DNA of 64,000 bases from Batillaria attramentaria. Lineage: Eukaryota > Mollusca > Gastropoda > Batillariidae. Location: positions 1,637,501 to 1,701,500 of the forward strand of contig JACVVK020000017.1 in the NCBI GenBank assembly GCA_018292915.2. Direction: 5' to 3'. Positions 47,201-59,200 of the stretch are shown piece by piece. The notes below the pieces were generated by a model. The model was not told where the DNA came from and did not search any database. It was given only the letters and a program-made list of their open reading frames with translations. The translations under genes were made by a program, and so were the position numbers. The number at the start of each line of letters is the position of its first letter. Within the stretch, counting starts at the first letter, position 1.

Positions 47201-50107
47201 GTGGTGTGATGTTAGATGCCACAAAAACAGCTCAGAACGATCTGTGAGCACAAAAATGTTAGCATTAGTCCCTTTTTAAAAAAAATGTCTGGCGAAAGAG
47301 GGGAGGGGTAGCATTTCGCCATTTTGTGTGTGTGTGTGTGTGTGTGTTGAACGCCTAGAACTCTCTTGCATATTATTTTTATTATTGTGATCATGAGTAT
47401 TTTCATTTTCCATCTCACAAATTTATACTGCTGGTCAAATTATTTTCATTACATGTAGTATAATTCTTGTACATGGCAGAACTTTCCAACAGTTTCCAGT
47501 GCTTTACAATTTGCTAATGCTGTCACCAGCATCAGTTGAAAACTCAGCAGAGGTTAAATTGTATTTGGTTTCACGAGCCTTTGTGCACTGTCTGTAGGTG
47601 GTGTTAGCGAAGGAAGCTGGACTCTGCTACGCATCACTGGCCCTGGTAACGGACTATGACAGCTGGAGAGACGACACGGAGGCTGTAAGTTTACAAGCCC
47701 CTGCTGCTATAACCTAAACCCAGTATTGTGTTTATAGATTAGTACTTGTAGACCACACTAGTGCTGCTGGGTGTGAACCAAGTCAACATTCAAACTGTCC
47801 CAGGGACCACACTCGGGAGGTTACTGAGAGATGGGGTGGAGCACATATGATATGGACTTTTCTGAACACAGAGATAATAATAATAATAATAATAATGAGT
47901 ATTGTATAGGGGCTTTACCCAATTTCATGAATCGGCTCAAAGCGCCGCGAACTGAACCCAACATGTATGCTCACGTGAATCACACGCATTCTCTTACACA
48001 CTGGACATAAACACATTACAATCACGTGGTGCGAAGGGTCAGCTCAGCTATTTCAGTTTCAGAATTTAGAATTGCATTTATTTTTCGATTTTTGTGGACT
48101 GAACATTCTCAAAGCACCGGGGGGGGGGGGGGGGGGGGGGAGTACCCGGAGAGAACCCCCAACGATCGGCCCGAATGAACTGTGCCACATACGAGAAGGA
48201 AACATTCTTTGCCCCGAGTGGGACTCGAAGCCCTGACCTCTCGCATTGGTGACAAGTCTCTTAACCACTAGACCACCGACCGCTCCACCGAGATACCATC
48301 TTGACCTGAACTGGATGGAACCTTCAGTCACAAAGTCATGCTTAACTGATTAAATCCCCTTTCTCAGGATTTCTAAAGGTCACGATAACTGGAACAGGGT
48401 GGGATGTTTGAGGTTTAACATCCTCGTCCACCATGTAAAGGGTGATATCAAAGACGGGGCAACAAGAAAAAGGGGACCTCAGATATTTGGCCCCAGCCGG
48501 GATATGAACTGGAACAGGATATAGCAAATGCGGAAAGCTCACTGCTTGGATACTGACCTGTTTATCTTTATTTCAGTTTCGGTGTCGTTGATTCACTTAT
48601 GACACCAGAAACATCATTGCCCGGAAATACTACTGCCCTAACTCCTTAAATACACTTACAGCAGACTTACAACAGTAGCATTTCTGGGCAGCAAAATGAA
48701 AATACCATTCACTACAGATGAACGTTGTGCAAATACAAGGAGGCAGTACATGTCACACAGCATAGTCTGAGGCAGTATTACTACTACTACTAAGACCCAT
48801 GGCTCCCCGTGGAGCATAGGCCATCGACAACCCTTCGCCATCGCACTCTGTTCTGGGCTACTCTTGCCACTCCAGTCCAGCTGATCCCCTGCTTGCATAG
48901 CTCTGCCTCAGTGTCCCGCCTCCAGCTGTTGCGAGGCCGGCCTCTCTTCCTTTTCCCCTGCGGGTTCTGAGGCAGTATGTAGTCCATTTTTGGTGTCTGT
49001 CATGTCTATGTCATCCCTTATTGTTTTGAACAGGTCCATGTAGAACTGGCTGTCAGCACCTTCAAGAAGAATGCAGAGAGAGCATGTAAAGTTCTGTTGG
49101 CAGCCATTCCTCGCATTGCTCAGGAGGACTGGAGTGAAACTTTAGCGGAAAATGAGGTTTGTACCCTGTGTCTCATGTCTTTGAAATACGGACAGTTTTC
49201 CAGTCACTTGCATGTGTATTGTCAGGCTAAACCAATTGAGTGCTGCAGCTGATACCTGTAGCTTACTAAGGCCCAGTTGGTATAGTTCGCAAATGGTAGT
49301 TGGTATAGGGGGTGCAAATGTATACCAGTCAATTCTGTCGATATTTCGGCATAAACAGTCATCCACGAATGGGGGCGTCTGTATCCCTGCAACGCGGGAG
49401 GGGGTGCAAATGAACTCTGGGGTCTGGCGAGGTAAAGTCACGTGGCCGCTGACTTTGTTCCAGAAATTTACTTTATGCGAAATATTGACGGAATTGACTG
49501 GTATACATTTGCACCCCCTTAACGGGCGAACTATACCAACTGGGCTTTAATAAGACATCAATATGTTGTGAGCATGTTCTTACAACATGGTCTAACAACG
49601 TGACATCTTTGCCAGGTGCAGGCATTTCCACCACTATAGAGTAACTTTCTTTGTCCCAGAAAATGCATAACATGAACAGTGCGTTCCGGAAATACGGATA
49701 TCTGCCACGCTTCCTGGGGGAAAAAAAACAGTACACACGCACTTGAATATCTGACACAGTAACTGACATTAGCATTCTCTGTGGTGTGATGGTGGTATTG
49801 GCAGCAGCTCTCAATAGGTCGATACTAAAATGATTGAACAGTGGAGCAGAAGAACCAGGAGAAGAATTACAGTATATGCGCTGACGATATTTGTGTCAGT
49901 ACACAAAGCTGAATTCTTGTTTTGTTTGAAAAAAAAAATTCAGAAAGCATTTTTGTAAATATTCATATGGGATTAACTGTTTAATGGACAGGGTTTTTCT
50001 CTTTCAAGAACACCAGTGAGATGTATGTAAATGTGCTAATAACAATTTCACCTCTTCTCTCTCTGTTGCAGAAAATTGCAAAAAGTTCAATCATGTTACC
50101 ACATTGA
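41022..50107 (+). CDS. MTAP: S-methyl-5'-thioadenosine phosphorylase, 9 exons, 276 aa
   Basis: Exons 41022-41036, 42092-42178, 42560-42618, 44396-44563, 45183-45285, 46107-46259, 47598-47684, 49034-49156 and 50072-50107 join in phase into 276 codons plus stop (human MTAP has 283 aa). The enzyme phosphorolyses methylthioadenosine to adenine and methylthioribose-1-phosphate in polyamine and methionine salvage, in the cytosol and nucleus. Family motifs are all visible: [12 protein letters not shown] near residue 10, LLARHGR at 51-57, [78 protein letters not shown] and WSETL. The phosphate-loop Thr of the human enzyme (GGTGL) is Ser12 here. The first exon encodes only MDRVK, shorter than the human N-terminus. 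Introns hold many SINE and LINE fragments. Confidence 0.97.
41387..41404. repeat. Poly-C run, MTAP intron 1
   Basis: About 18 C in a row. Confidence 0.9.
41886..41950. repeat. (CA)n microsatellite, MTAP intron 1
   Basis: CA array of about 60 bases. Confidence 0.95.
43033..43344 (-). mobile_element. 5'-truncated RTE-type LINE 3' end with target-site duplication
   Basis: The minus frame reads a reverse-transcriptase C-terminus ([45 protein letters not shown]), typical of RTE-like retrotransposons. Its 3' end is an (AGTA)-like tail. ATATCTCTACAG flanks it at 43021-43032 and 43345-43356. A shorter copy is at 48782-48968. Confidence 0.85.
43357..43760 (+). mobile_element. LINE 3' end (ORF2 C-terminus, UTR, (ATT)n tail), interrupted by the RTE insert
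   Basis: The plus frame ends [20 protein letters not shown] and then FKSHLKTFL with a stop at 43522, as in CR1/L2-type ORF2 ends. A TG array (43608-43667), AGCAGCACTCTATAAAAACT and an ATTATT tail to about 43752 follow. The RTE fragment at 43033-43344 lies within this older element. Confidence 0.75.
43780..43957 (-). repeat. SINE family C, head-half fragment, diverged
   Basis: On minus: GGTGGTCAGTAGTCTAGTGG head and the body down to GCTTTGGAAATGTTC. The 3' half is missing. Confidence 0.8.
44222..44291. repeat. (CA)n microsatellite, MTAP intron 3
   Basis: CA array of 70 bases, 105 bases before exon 4. Confidence 0.95.
44764..45006 (+). repeat. SINE family C, 5'-truncated (MTAP intron 4)
   Basis: Starts GCTTTGGAAATGTTCAGCCC at the same internal point as the copy at 9963, and ends CAATACTCATTATT. 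Confidence 0.9.
45385..45665 (+). repeat. Interspersed repeat G, copy 1 (MTAP intron 5)
   Basis: Starts GGGTGGCAGATTTCCGATTC, passes through a poly-G run, then TCGTTAGGTGGAACTTTCGC and a short ATG frame ([17 protein letters not shown]). The second copy is at 62648-62965. No known family was recognised. Confidence 0.8.
45728..45890 (-). repeat. Poly-C runs and SINE family E head-half fragment
   Basis: C runs at 45729-45770, then on minus a family E head (GGGGGAGGCGGGATAGCCGG; B box GAGTTCGAATCCC) to about 45790. The 3' half is lost. Confidence 0.75.
46549..46982 (+). repeat. SINE family A, second copy (MTAP intron 6)
   Basis: Same head (GGGGATTTGGTCTTGTGGTT; B box GGTTCGAGTCCC) and body as 952-1375, ending in five TACCA repeats. 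GGATCAG occurs on both sides as a short possible target-site duplication. Confidence 0.88.
46983..47260 (+). repeat. Interspersed repeat matching 471-950
   Basis: Shared words include CCTGTACG, AGCATTCAAATTCTATGACT, GGCTCAGTGCCAGCATT and GAACGATCTGTG in the same order. Confidence 0.6.
47876..48288 (-). repeat. SINE family C with internal poly-G (MTAP intron 7)
   Basis: On plus it starts with an (AAT)n tail, contains a G run at 48118-48140 and ends CCACCGACCGCTCC. All family landmarks are present. Confidence 0.9.
48392..48512 (-). repeat. SINE family E partial
   Basis: Carries GGTTTAACATCCTCGTCCACCA, GTGATATCAAAGACGGGG and CCCAGCCGGGATATGAACT; the head is missing. Confidence 0.75.
48782..48968 (-). 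mobile_element. RTE-type LINE 3' end, second copy
   Basis: Nearly the same as 43045-43225, reading [20 protein letters not shown] on minus, with a (TAG)n-like tail at 48777-48791. Confidence 0.85.
49269..49547. mobile_element. MITE with ~80-bp terminal inverted repeats and TA duplication (MTAP intron 8)
   Basis: Left arm AGGCCCAGTTGGTATAGTTC to about 49355 is inverted at 49470-49547 with few mismatches. TA borders both ends (49267-49268 and 49548-49549). It is non-coding and resembles a Tc1/mariner-type miniature element. Confidence 0.88.
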
Positions 50108-51250
50108 TGTCAACAGAAGGATATCCACATCTGAAGGCCACACTTTTGCTTGTTCAAACATAATGATGGGTGCAAGGGATTGATTGTGAATACATGTACA
50201 TTGACAGTTTTTATGTTATGTTACAGTTTTATATCGAATGATACCTGGCATCTAATGTGGACACGACAGATTAGATGCACATTCCCCATATATAACAAGC
50301 AACAGCTTGTGAGTGGGAGACTGTGTATGTCGAGACAGCTTGCATCATGACAGTAATATAAATACTGAGATGATTTAAAATGCAAGGGACACATCTCTTC
50401 AATATGGACAGGTCTCATTTGAATTTCCAAGACATGGAGCGAAATCCATTACTCTGGAAAATGTGGGGGGTGTTCACATGTACATGTAGTGTTCCTTTAC
50501 TGCTCACTTTTGTTTCTTTTTGCATATTATCTGCATACATGTGTCCTGAAAGAGATGAACAAAGTACATGTATGATGTATTATTGAATTGTGCTAAGTAT
50601 GGTTATGCTGAATGTGTGTTTGAGGGTTTCTTTACAATGATGGGTGAAAGCGGCCCCTTTGAGGAACTTATAGTCCAGAGTTTTCTTTGAACAGTTCACT
50701 GCAGCACAAGTATTATTGTGTAGTTTTGCATTCTGTGGTTGTTTTCTTTTCCAAGGAGGCTGTTATCTTAATGTAATTTTCTGTTTGTGGTGCAACATTG
50801 TATGGTTTTCCAATGTGTGGGTGTTCAGTCAGTGAGCCACTATTATTTCTCTTTTCCCAGATTATTCTGGGGCAGCCGTTTAGTGCTGGTTGGACGCTGC
50901 ATCCCTCGTGGGTATCGCCGCATGCTGACCTGATGAGGGTCCCATTGACCCGAAGCCATGGTTGTGAGCGGCTAAAATCACCGATTCATATGGCCTAGGT
51001 TGTACCGACCATTTTCTTTCCGGTGGGAGGGGAATGGGGGCCCTATGAATGGTGAGATACCCTTAGATCTGTTAGATGTTTCAGCGGTAGGATGGTAGAT
51101 TCCCCCCCCCCCTCCCTCCACTGTAGCTTGCAGCCGATATAGGGCAAGTCGGACTTGTCCAATGCCATACAAAGCACACATCTCCTAGGTCTAGGGAGTG
51201 CTCTCAGCTTTACTTACTTCCCTATATATATATATATATATTTATTTATT
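50108..51250 (+). other. MTAP 3' UTR and following spacer
   Basis: AT-rich unique-looking sequence. TACATGTA occurs near 50192, 50477 and 50557. A C run at 51102-51111 and a TA/TTTA array at 51224-51255 precede the next SINE. No gene seen. Confidence 0.4.
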
Positions 51251-51255
51251 TATTG

Positions 51256-52170
51256 GCGCAATTGGTGGTGTAGAGGTAACATCTTGTGGTACCAGTGTGA
51301 GATATTGGGGTTCAAGTCCTGCTCAACATTTTCTGCTAAAGTATGTGGCACTGTTCATTCGGGCTGATCATTGGGGGTTATATTCCAGGTATTCTGGCTT
51401 CCTCCTCCTCTGCTTTGGATATGTTCAGCCCACAAAAATTCAAAATATAAATGCAGTTCTAAGTTCCAAAACTTAAATAGCTTAGCTGACTCTTCACACC
51501 ACTGAATTGTAATTGTTCATGTCTGGTGTATGAGAGAATGCATTTGGTTCATGTGATCGTGCTTGCTGGATTCAGTTAGTGGCGCTTTGAACCAAGAAAT
51601 TGAGTAAAACAACCGGCCCCCGTAGTGTAGTGGTTAGCACTTCGGACCATGGACCGGGAGACCCGGGTTCGAGTCCCAGCCGAGTCAAGCGGGATTTTTC
51701 CTACCTAGGTCGGCTCCTACCCAGAGCGGGTGTGCTATGGACCCAATGGGGAGGCTGTTGCCACACAGCCGAGTTTCACCCACTTCACGGGTGCGACTTT
51801 GGGGGTGCTTCCCTTGGTATGACACGTCTTATGATGTCAATGATTACACGGCCGGCACCGCAGGTGCCGTAGTTCCCGGGCCTGGTTAATGCCGGGATAT
51901 TTATGACAGGAAGCGAGGAATGCGGCCCTGTCCCGCAGTCCCAAACCACACGGACCTCCATAGCATCATCTTACCATCATCCTCATTTCCATCATCATGC
52001 ATAATAATAATATATAAAAAAAATGTCCCAGCTTCCGAGTCCTCCGTGGATTCCACCCATTACCTGGGAGGAACACCACTGGAGCTGGCGAAGAGTTGGG
52101 GCAGCAAAAAAAAAAAAAAAAAAAAAGAAATTGAGTAAAGTGCTTGCATGATACACAGTTATTAATATTA
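51256..52170 (+). repeat. SINE family C, old copy split by a SINE D insertion
   Basis: Head GGCGCAATTGGTGGTGTAGAGG and diverged body to 51608, then resumes at 52125 with AAGAAATTGAGTAAAGTGCT and an ATTATT-type tail near 52165. Confidence 0.85.
51609..52124 (+). repeat. tRNA-derived SINE, family D, full length with poly-A and target-site duplication
   Basis: A box TAGTGTAGTGGTTAGCAC, B box GGGTTCGAGTCCC, a long body with CGGCCGGCACCGCAGGTGCC, and a poly-A tail of about 21. AAGAAATTGAGTAAA flanks it at 51594-51608 and 52125-52139. Confidence 0.95.
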
Positions 52171-52524
52171 TTATCTGCCCAAACTTCCTTACATATCAGT
52201 TGATTGCTTGCTTATGTTTTCTTTAAATTGCCGAGAGTCCTCTGAAATAACTATGATTATGATGACAATGATTATTATTCCCAAAGAGAATGTTGAAACC
52301 TGTATTTCTGTCTTGTCTATAAGAAGTGCCTTGCCAACACATATTTCTTTCCGTATTTTAAGGTTTCATAATTGATTCACTTTGTACAGGCAGTATATCA
52401 GGAAGCAGCTGTAACAGTGTACTTTTTGGGGCTCATTTGGTGCAGGTGATGTAATCAGTATTTTTACTTCTTACACTGGGATGCAAATACCGTTTTACTA
52501 ATATGGGTACATGTATGTCATGAA

Positions 52525-52530
52525 ATAAAC
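52525..52530 (+). terminator. Possible MTAP polyadenylation signal
   Basis: AATAAA followed by TG/T-rich sequence, about 2.4 kb past the MTAP stop. The distance makes the link uncertain. Confidence 0.3.
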
Positions 52531-53472
52531 GATTGCTGACATGCTGGTTTGTGTTTTCAAGTACATTGTAGTCTCTCTCTCTCTCTCTCACACACACACA
52601 CTCACTGACACATACAAAAATTAGATATGTGTTCTTGGAAGAGTTTTCAGCTTTTATAGCAAACCGGCACAGAGTAATGTATAAGTAGTTGCTGTCTCTG
52701 TGTTCATTGTGAATGTATTGGGTCGTTGGTTTGTTTGTTTTTTGTTTTGTTTTGTTTTTTTTTGGGGGGGGGTATTTTTAGCTTTTGTTTTTCTTTGCTT
52801 TTTGTTTTATTTTGGTTCAGTTTTGGGTTTTTTTGGTGTTCTTGACTTGGGGTTTTTTTTTGTTTGTTGTTTTTGTGTTGTTTTGTTGGTTTTTTCGTTG
52901 TTGTTTTGTTTGGGGGGGGGGGGGAGTAGTGGCGAAGTTTGTCACACCCACTGACTGACACATCCGTTTGACTTGAAAAAGCAGCCACCAAAGCTGGCAA
53001 TGAACTCCTATCCGGCCACACTGAGTGTAACCATTCGAAAAGCGGATTCCCTGTTTAAATACATACACACACACACACACAAACCAATGCGTAGACGAAA
53101 GCAAGGTTTACGTATGTCTAAAAATAATTGTTAACGATCGTGTGCTGACAACTGAAGCTTGATATCATAGCGCAAATAAGAATCTGAGGGTAGAGGCATA
53201 GAGAAAGAGGTTTATTCACAGACCTACAAAAAGGGCCTTTTAGGGAGCACGAACATGCATTTAATTCATCACTTGAGATCGGTCCAGAATCTTCTACGAT
53301 GTGCGCAGCGATCGACCCCGTTAGGCTAGCGAATACGAAAGCGCCAAGAACAGTAACCTCTCGGTGAACGCAGGGGAATCCCCGCCAGGTGGCGTACACG
53401 CGTCCTACGACATCATCGTCGGGAAAGCTTTTGTGAAAGATCGGCGCGGCCTTGTAAACTGACAAACTAACC
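52531..53472. other. Spacer and HDAC1 5' flank
   Basis: CT/CA array 52572-52601, T/G-rich low-complexity block 52725-52923, CA array 53065-53080. The last 300 bases before the HDAC1 ATG are CpG-containing and probably hold its promoter, but no element was identified. Confidence 0.4.
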
Positions 53473-56222
53473 ATGTCTTCAAACCCAGGATTCAAGAAAA
53501 AGATCTGCTATTACTATGATGGTAAGTGATATCTTGTTGACAGGTTTTTGACGCAATTCAACCCACTTCTCTGTCATAATTGCCAATAAACTGATTAGCG
53601 GCTTTCTTCGCAAAGAATGAAACTTCAAAATTTCCTGTAGATTCTGATATTTTACGGAAAAGGAACAGAAGAATTTGCTTGATCGTGTCAAGATTTAGCG
53701 CTAAATCATGATTTCATGTGCGGCTTCCCGCTTTTGGGCGATTTTACGTCTGATTGAATGAAAACAAGCTCTGTTCCCTTGTGTTCCTCGTATTTTGCTA
53801 CACATGGAAAAGCGCTTTGTATGGAAGCCCGTTTTCCGCGGTTATGGTGCACCACTTTGCAATTTATGCTATCGTCTTTATACGCCATATTTAAGGTTGA
53901 ATTTAGTCTGCAGTTGTTGGAAATTAGTCGACATACCCTTGTTACGCCTCTCGCTTATGTCGAACAATTTATCAGTGTGTGGTATAGAGGTAATTACTTA
54001 TTTTAATCCCATGTATGGAAACCTGACCAAGTCATAGTTTTAAGAATGCTCTGTTTACAGCAGTATGCTTACAGTCAGTGATAACTGGGTATTTCACAGT
54101 TCAGTTTTTCCTCATCTTATGAATCTATGATTGTTTGATAGGGAAAGTTTATTGGTCATTGGTGGAGAAAAAAGATTGTAGTTGTACAATTTTTGTTTTG
54201 TTTTGGGTTTTTTTTTTTTTTGCTGATTGAGCTTGGTAATGGTAGTTTTGTCAGTGAAAATGGTTGGTTTCAAACTCAATTGCTAAATATTTTATCATAG
54301 AAATTTGTAGCTTCTTTGGCATTTTAGTGAAGCTGTTGGTTCAACACATACATCATTACATGTTTAATGTGTTGCTTCTGCTAGTTCTAGATACCTAGTA
54401 GACTCGTACTAGTACAAATATTGCAGTGACTTTGGTTATTGACAGGTGACATTGGGAATTACTACTACGGGCAAGGTCACCCAATGAAGCCACACAGAAT
54501 ACGCATGACTCACAACCTGATCTTGAACTACGGCCTCTACAGAAAAATGGAAATCTACGTAAGTAATAGTAGGTTAATTTTCACATTTAAAAAATATTTT
54601 ATTGGACGTAATTATTTTGAATTGTATCAGTACATCAGTGCACGTGTACATGTATACATCTGTGATTCTTTCAGGTGGAAAAGGCAGCTGATGTAGTAAA
54701 CTGTTAAAGCCTCTATGCGCTAGAAATGAGATGGAAAACTGCCGCTTTAGTCTTAGAGCTAGAGAAGCTCAGAGGCTGTTAGCCAGATAGAAGGATGTTT
54801 CATTTGACCATCGCAACCATTTTCATGACTTTGTGGCTTTCCACTATTGTGGAAATACAACGTTCTTTTATCCATTCCTGAATAGACTGGGACTGGACAA
54901 ATCTTCTAAAAATAGCCACCAATCAGCGCTGTTTGGCTGGTCCTCAGTCCACAATCATAAAAAAAAAATGTCTGCTCAGTACATGGTACACTTCTAGAAC
55001 AACATACATCAACTACACGCCGGCAAGAGTCGTCAAAATGTTTTCAGCTGCTTGATTATGAGTATGAGATGACCCACGTGACTGATTCTGATGGAAAAGT
55101 TTCCCACACATTGTTGTGTGTCTTTTGGATGCATTGAGACTTTAAATAGTAAGCTGGCGATTATCTTCATGGTAATCACTTCAGTTATTATTAGTAACTG
55201 CAATATATACACACTATAATAATTAATACTGTAGTCAGGTTTGTGGTGGTTTTAAATTTTGAAGTGGTTTGCAGAGATAGAGTACCTCTTTCATAATTTC
55301 AAAATTCATGTTAGGTGAACTTTTTGCAGCATCATCTTATGTTGTATTAAATTCATGTGACTTTTGTCTTTACTTATGGCTATACTTATGGGCTTTGAAG
55401 TCGTAATGCATCAGAGCAGCTTCCTCTATACATGTAATTTCTTTTTATTTTAGCGCCCCCATAAAGCCACAGCAGAGGAGATGACAAAATTTCACAGTGA
55501 CGACTACATCAAGTTCCTACGCAGCATTCGGCCAGACAACATGTCTGAATACAACAAACAGATGCAGCGATGTAAGTGTGTGCTCGTGCTAATCAGCAGT
55601 TGTTCACCAAAGGATGCTAGAAACTACCACTTGAACGAGAACTAGATCTGTGTATTCTGTGCTTGTCAGTCTTGGTCCCTTATCCGATGTGAAATTGAAA
55701 CTACAGGTGTATTCTGAAGCTTGAATATCAATAGATTTTGAGTTTAATTACTTTAAAAAACTGTTTGTAACTTTATGTGTACCAAAGTCCGCTGGTTGTA
55801 GAGTGGGGCAATCAGACCACGCTGGCATAATCCGTAAGTGGCCGTAAATTTTAATGCAAGCAAATTTTTTTTATTTTTTTTTTAATCTCTCATTCTGAGT
55901 ATACCAGAACTTAAAATCATTATTCATTACATTGCAGTTAATGTTGGAGAGGATTGCCCAGTGTTTGATGGGATGTATGAGTTCTGTCAGCTCTCCACAG
56001 GTGGATCAGTTGGTATGTATTCACTTAATTTTGAAATTCACACACACACACACACACACACATACACACACACACGCATACTGTTGTTTATGTATCTGTT
56101 CTTATTTTTGTTTTGTGTGAGTCCAGTCCGCTTGTTTATTTATCTATAGTGTATCTACTTCTCTGTATGTGTGCCTGTGATGTAAAAAGAAAAAAAAAAG
56201 TATTCACTTAATTTTGAAATTG

Positions 56223-56297
<75 letters not shown>

Positions 56298-59200
56298 CAC
56301 AGTAGCTCAGAATTAATCTTTTTCTTTCAATTCATAGTCTTCTGGTGCCCTCATAATTGTTTTATCGTAAAATTGTTTATTAGTGCAGGAAAGATCTGTG
56401 ACTTATCTCCTGTTTGGTGCATAGTCTCATTTGGGATGGAAGGCAGGTTGGTTAGTAAACTCATCCAGTAATTCCTTGTAGTTGTAGTTTGTTCATTAGC
56501 TTTTTTCCCCATGTTTGCTTGTAGCTGGCGCAGTGAAACTCAACAAACAGGCAGCAGATATTGCGGTCAACTGGGCAGGCGGCCTGCATCATGCAAAGAA
56601 GTCAGAGGCTTCAGGGTTCTGCTACACAAATGACATTGTTCTGGCAATATTGGAACTCCTCAAGTAAGTTTGTTTAGTGTTTATTTCTTAGGTTTTTTAA
56701 TGTTTTTCAATGAGAATGTTTGATTGGTTTTATTTAACAAGTAACTGCTTTGATTTGACGGATATCTGTTCCGAGTAGGCTTCTTTTTTTTTCACTGATA
56801 AAAACTTCTGGTGTTCACCCTGGTAGTGCTTAGCCTGGAATATTCCAGACTACCTCTGTGGATTTTCCAGTATAACTATAAAATAATTCAGCAAAACCAG
56901 GGTTGATTATCTGAATTTCATTTTCACAGCTTGTACTGAAAATTTTACAGTTGCCTACAGCAGTGTTCCTATCACAAACATGAAACATGACTTCTAGGGT
57001 CCATCTGTGTTTGTGAAGACTTACATCGTTTGCCACAGTAATATATATCCCATTTCCTTCTGTTTAGATACCACCAGAGGGTGCTGTACATTGACATTGA
57101 CATTCACCATGGAGACGGTGTGGAGGAAGCCTTCTACACAACGGACCGTGTCATGACTGTTTCCTTCCACAAGTACGGGGAATACTTTCCCGGCACAGGG
57201 GATCTGAGGGTAAGATTCTCTTTATTTCATACTCTCAGCCAGCCACATCTTCATTGAAGGGGGGGGGGAAAAATAGCGCAGTACACCGATATAACATTTT
57301 CTTTCCTACTTAGGAACAAATAAGCAAATAAACAAAAAGCATTATTTTCCAGCAAAAATGACATTGATGACTTAGTAGCTGGCATGTATCTTATAATGCC
57401 TACTTTTTAAACAAAATAATTTATTATTTATTCATTTATTTTTGTCGTTCAGGATATTGGTGCAGGAAAGGGAAAGTACTATGCCGTGAACTTCCCCCTC
57501 AGGGATGGCATTGAGGACGACTCATATGAAAGCATCTTCAAGCCAGTAAGTGTCTCCCTGTTTTTGTTCTCTCTCTCTCTCTCTCTCTCCCCCCCTCTCT
57601 CCTGTGTTCTTTCTGATATTGAATAAGTATCATATTTTTGTTCACAGCAACACTCTAGCCATTGACAAATTTCCACTTTTCTGTGATAAACGTCATATCG
57701 TGAGGCAGGCGAAACCTCTCGGTGTGAACAGTCACTCTCACTGTGGTTTCTTAAATTTATTATTTTTTAAACCATGTTAATTGAAAATCAACTGAAAATC
57801 TTTCCAGGTGATGACAAAAGTGATGGAAACATACCAGCCTAGTGCAGTAGTCCTACAGTGTGGCGCAGACTCCTTGTCAGGTGACCGTCTGGGTTGCTTC
57901 AACTTGACCCTGAAAGGTCACGGCAAGTGTGTGGAGTTCATGAAGAAGTGGAACTTGCCTTTGCTGCTGCTGGGTGGTGGAGGCTACACCATCAGAAACG
58001 TGGCACGATGCTGGACGTACGAAACTTCCATTGCACTTGGAGTGGAGGTTGCCAATGGTAAGTCGAAGATGTGCTTATTTAGTTGAAGAGGTTGAGCTTC
58101 AAGAAATTTTTCTTTTCTTTCCTTTTCTTTTTTGCTTACCCCCATTGCTACTCACAACACCCTGTCTTGTCTCCATGATTTGTACTCTTAGTTTTCAATG
58201 GGCAGACCAAACTCACTGTTTAAACATGTTCTAAAGGTTGACCAGTATCAGAAACTGAGAAAGGGAAATGATCCCACTGTTCTGTTTCTTACACATCAGT
58301 ATGAGTTGCTTCCCGTTTCTCTTGGATCGGGAGCCGGGGTGGCCGAATGGTAGAGCGTTGGACTCTCAGTGCTCGGGTCGTGAGTTTGAATCCCGCCGGC
58401 TGGGGCCAAATATTTGTGCTGGCCTTTTTTCTCGTTGCCCCGTCTTTGATATCACCCTTATGTGGTGGAAAAGAACGTTAAACTCCCAAACACCCACCCA
58501 CCCTTCTCTTGGATCATGCAAATGTGAGATGATGTCTTTGAGCCCCTGTCTCATTGGGCCCCCGTCTCTTTGGGCCCCCATTTTTCAGTTACCATATAGA
58601 GACGTTTCTCAAGCTAAGAAACTCTTGTGCACCTGGCAGGTATGAAATGCGCAAGCTCCAGAAGGATGAATTTTGAGTGCATGATCCATTATTAATGCAA
58701 AACAGGAAGAAAACAGCTGGAGTCGAACTGACCCGATCACGTGCCAAAGTCCGAAGTGAATCAGTAAATCTATTCTTAGAGCGGCATAGGCTAGATCCTC
58801 GTTTGCGCATGAGTAACGGCGCCCAGACTGCCTTCTTGAAACGGTCTAACCAGATCTAACTAGCATCCTGTCATGTTAAATTAGATGGGGGCCCAATGAG
58901 ACAGGGGCCAAAGAGACGGGGGCCCAATGACACGTTTTCTTATTTATTTTGCTACAGAAAAAGTGTGGGGGCCCAGTGAGATGGGGGCCTAATGAGACGG
59001 GGGCCCAAAGAGCAATCCCCGCAAATGTTGGTCATGAAATCCCTTTAGTTTACTGCATACATACCATTCATGTACACTGTGTTCCCCATGTTGTAGTCTG
59101 AACACACTAACTGCATGTGTTTGTGCTTGCATTTGCAGTGGATGCAGCATTTACCATGTTGGATCTCAGATTTCAAGCTGTTCAGGCAGCAGTGGAATGT

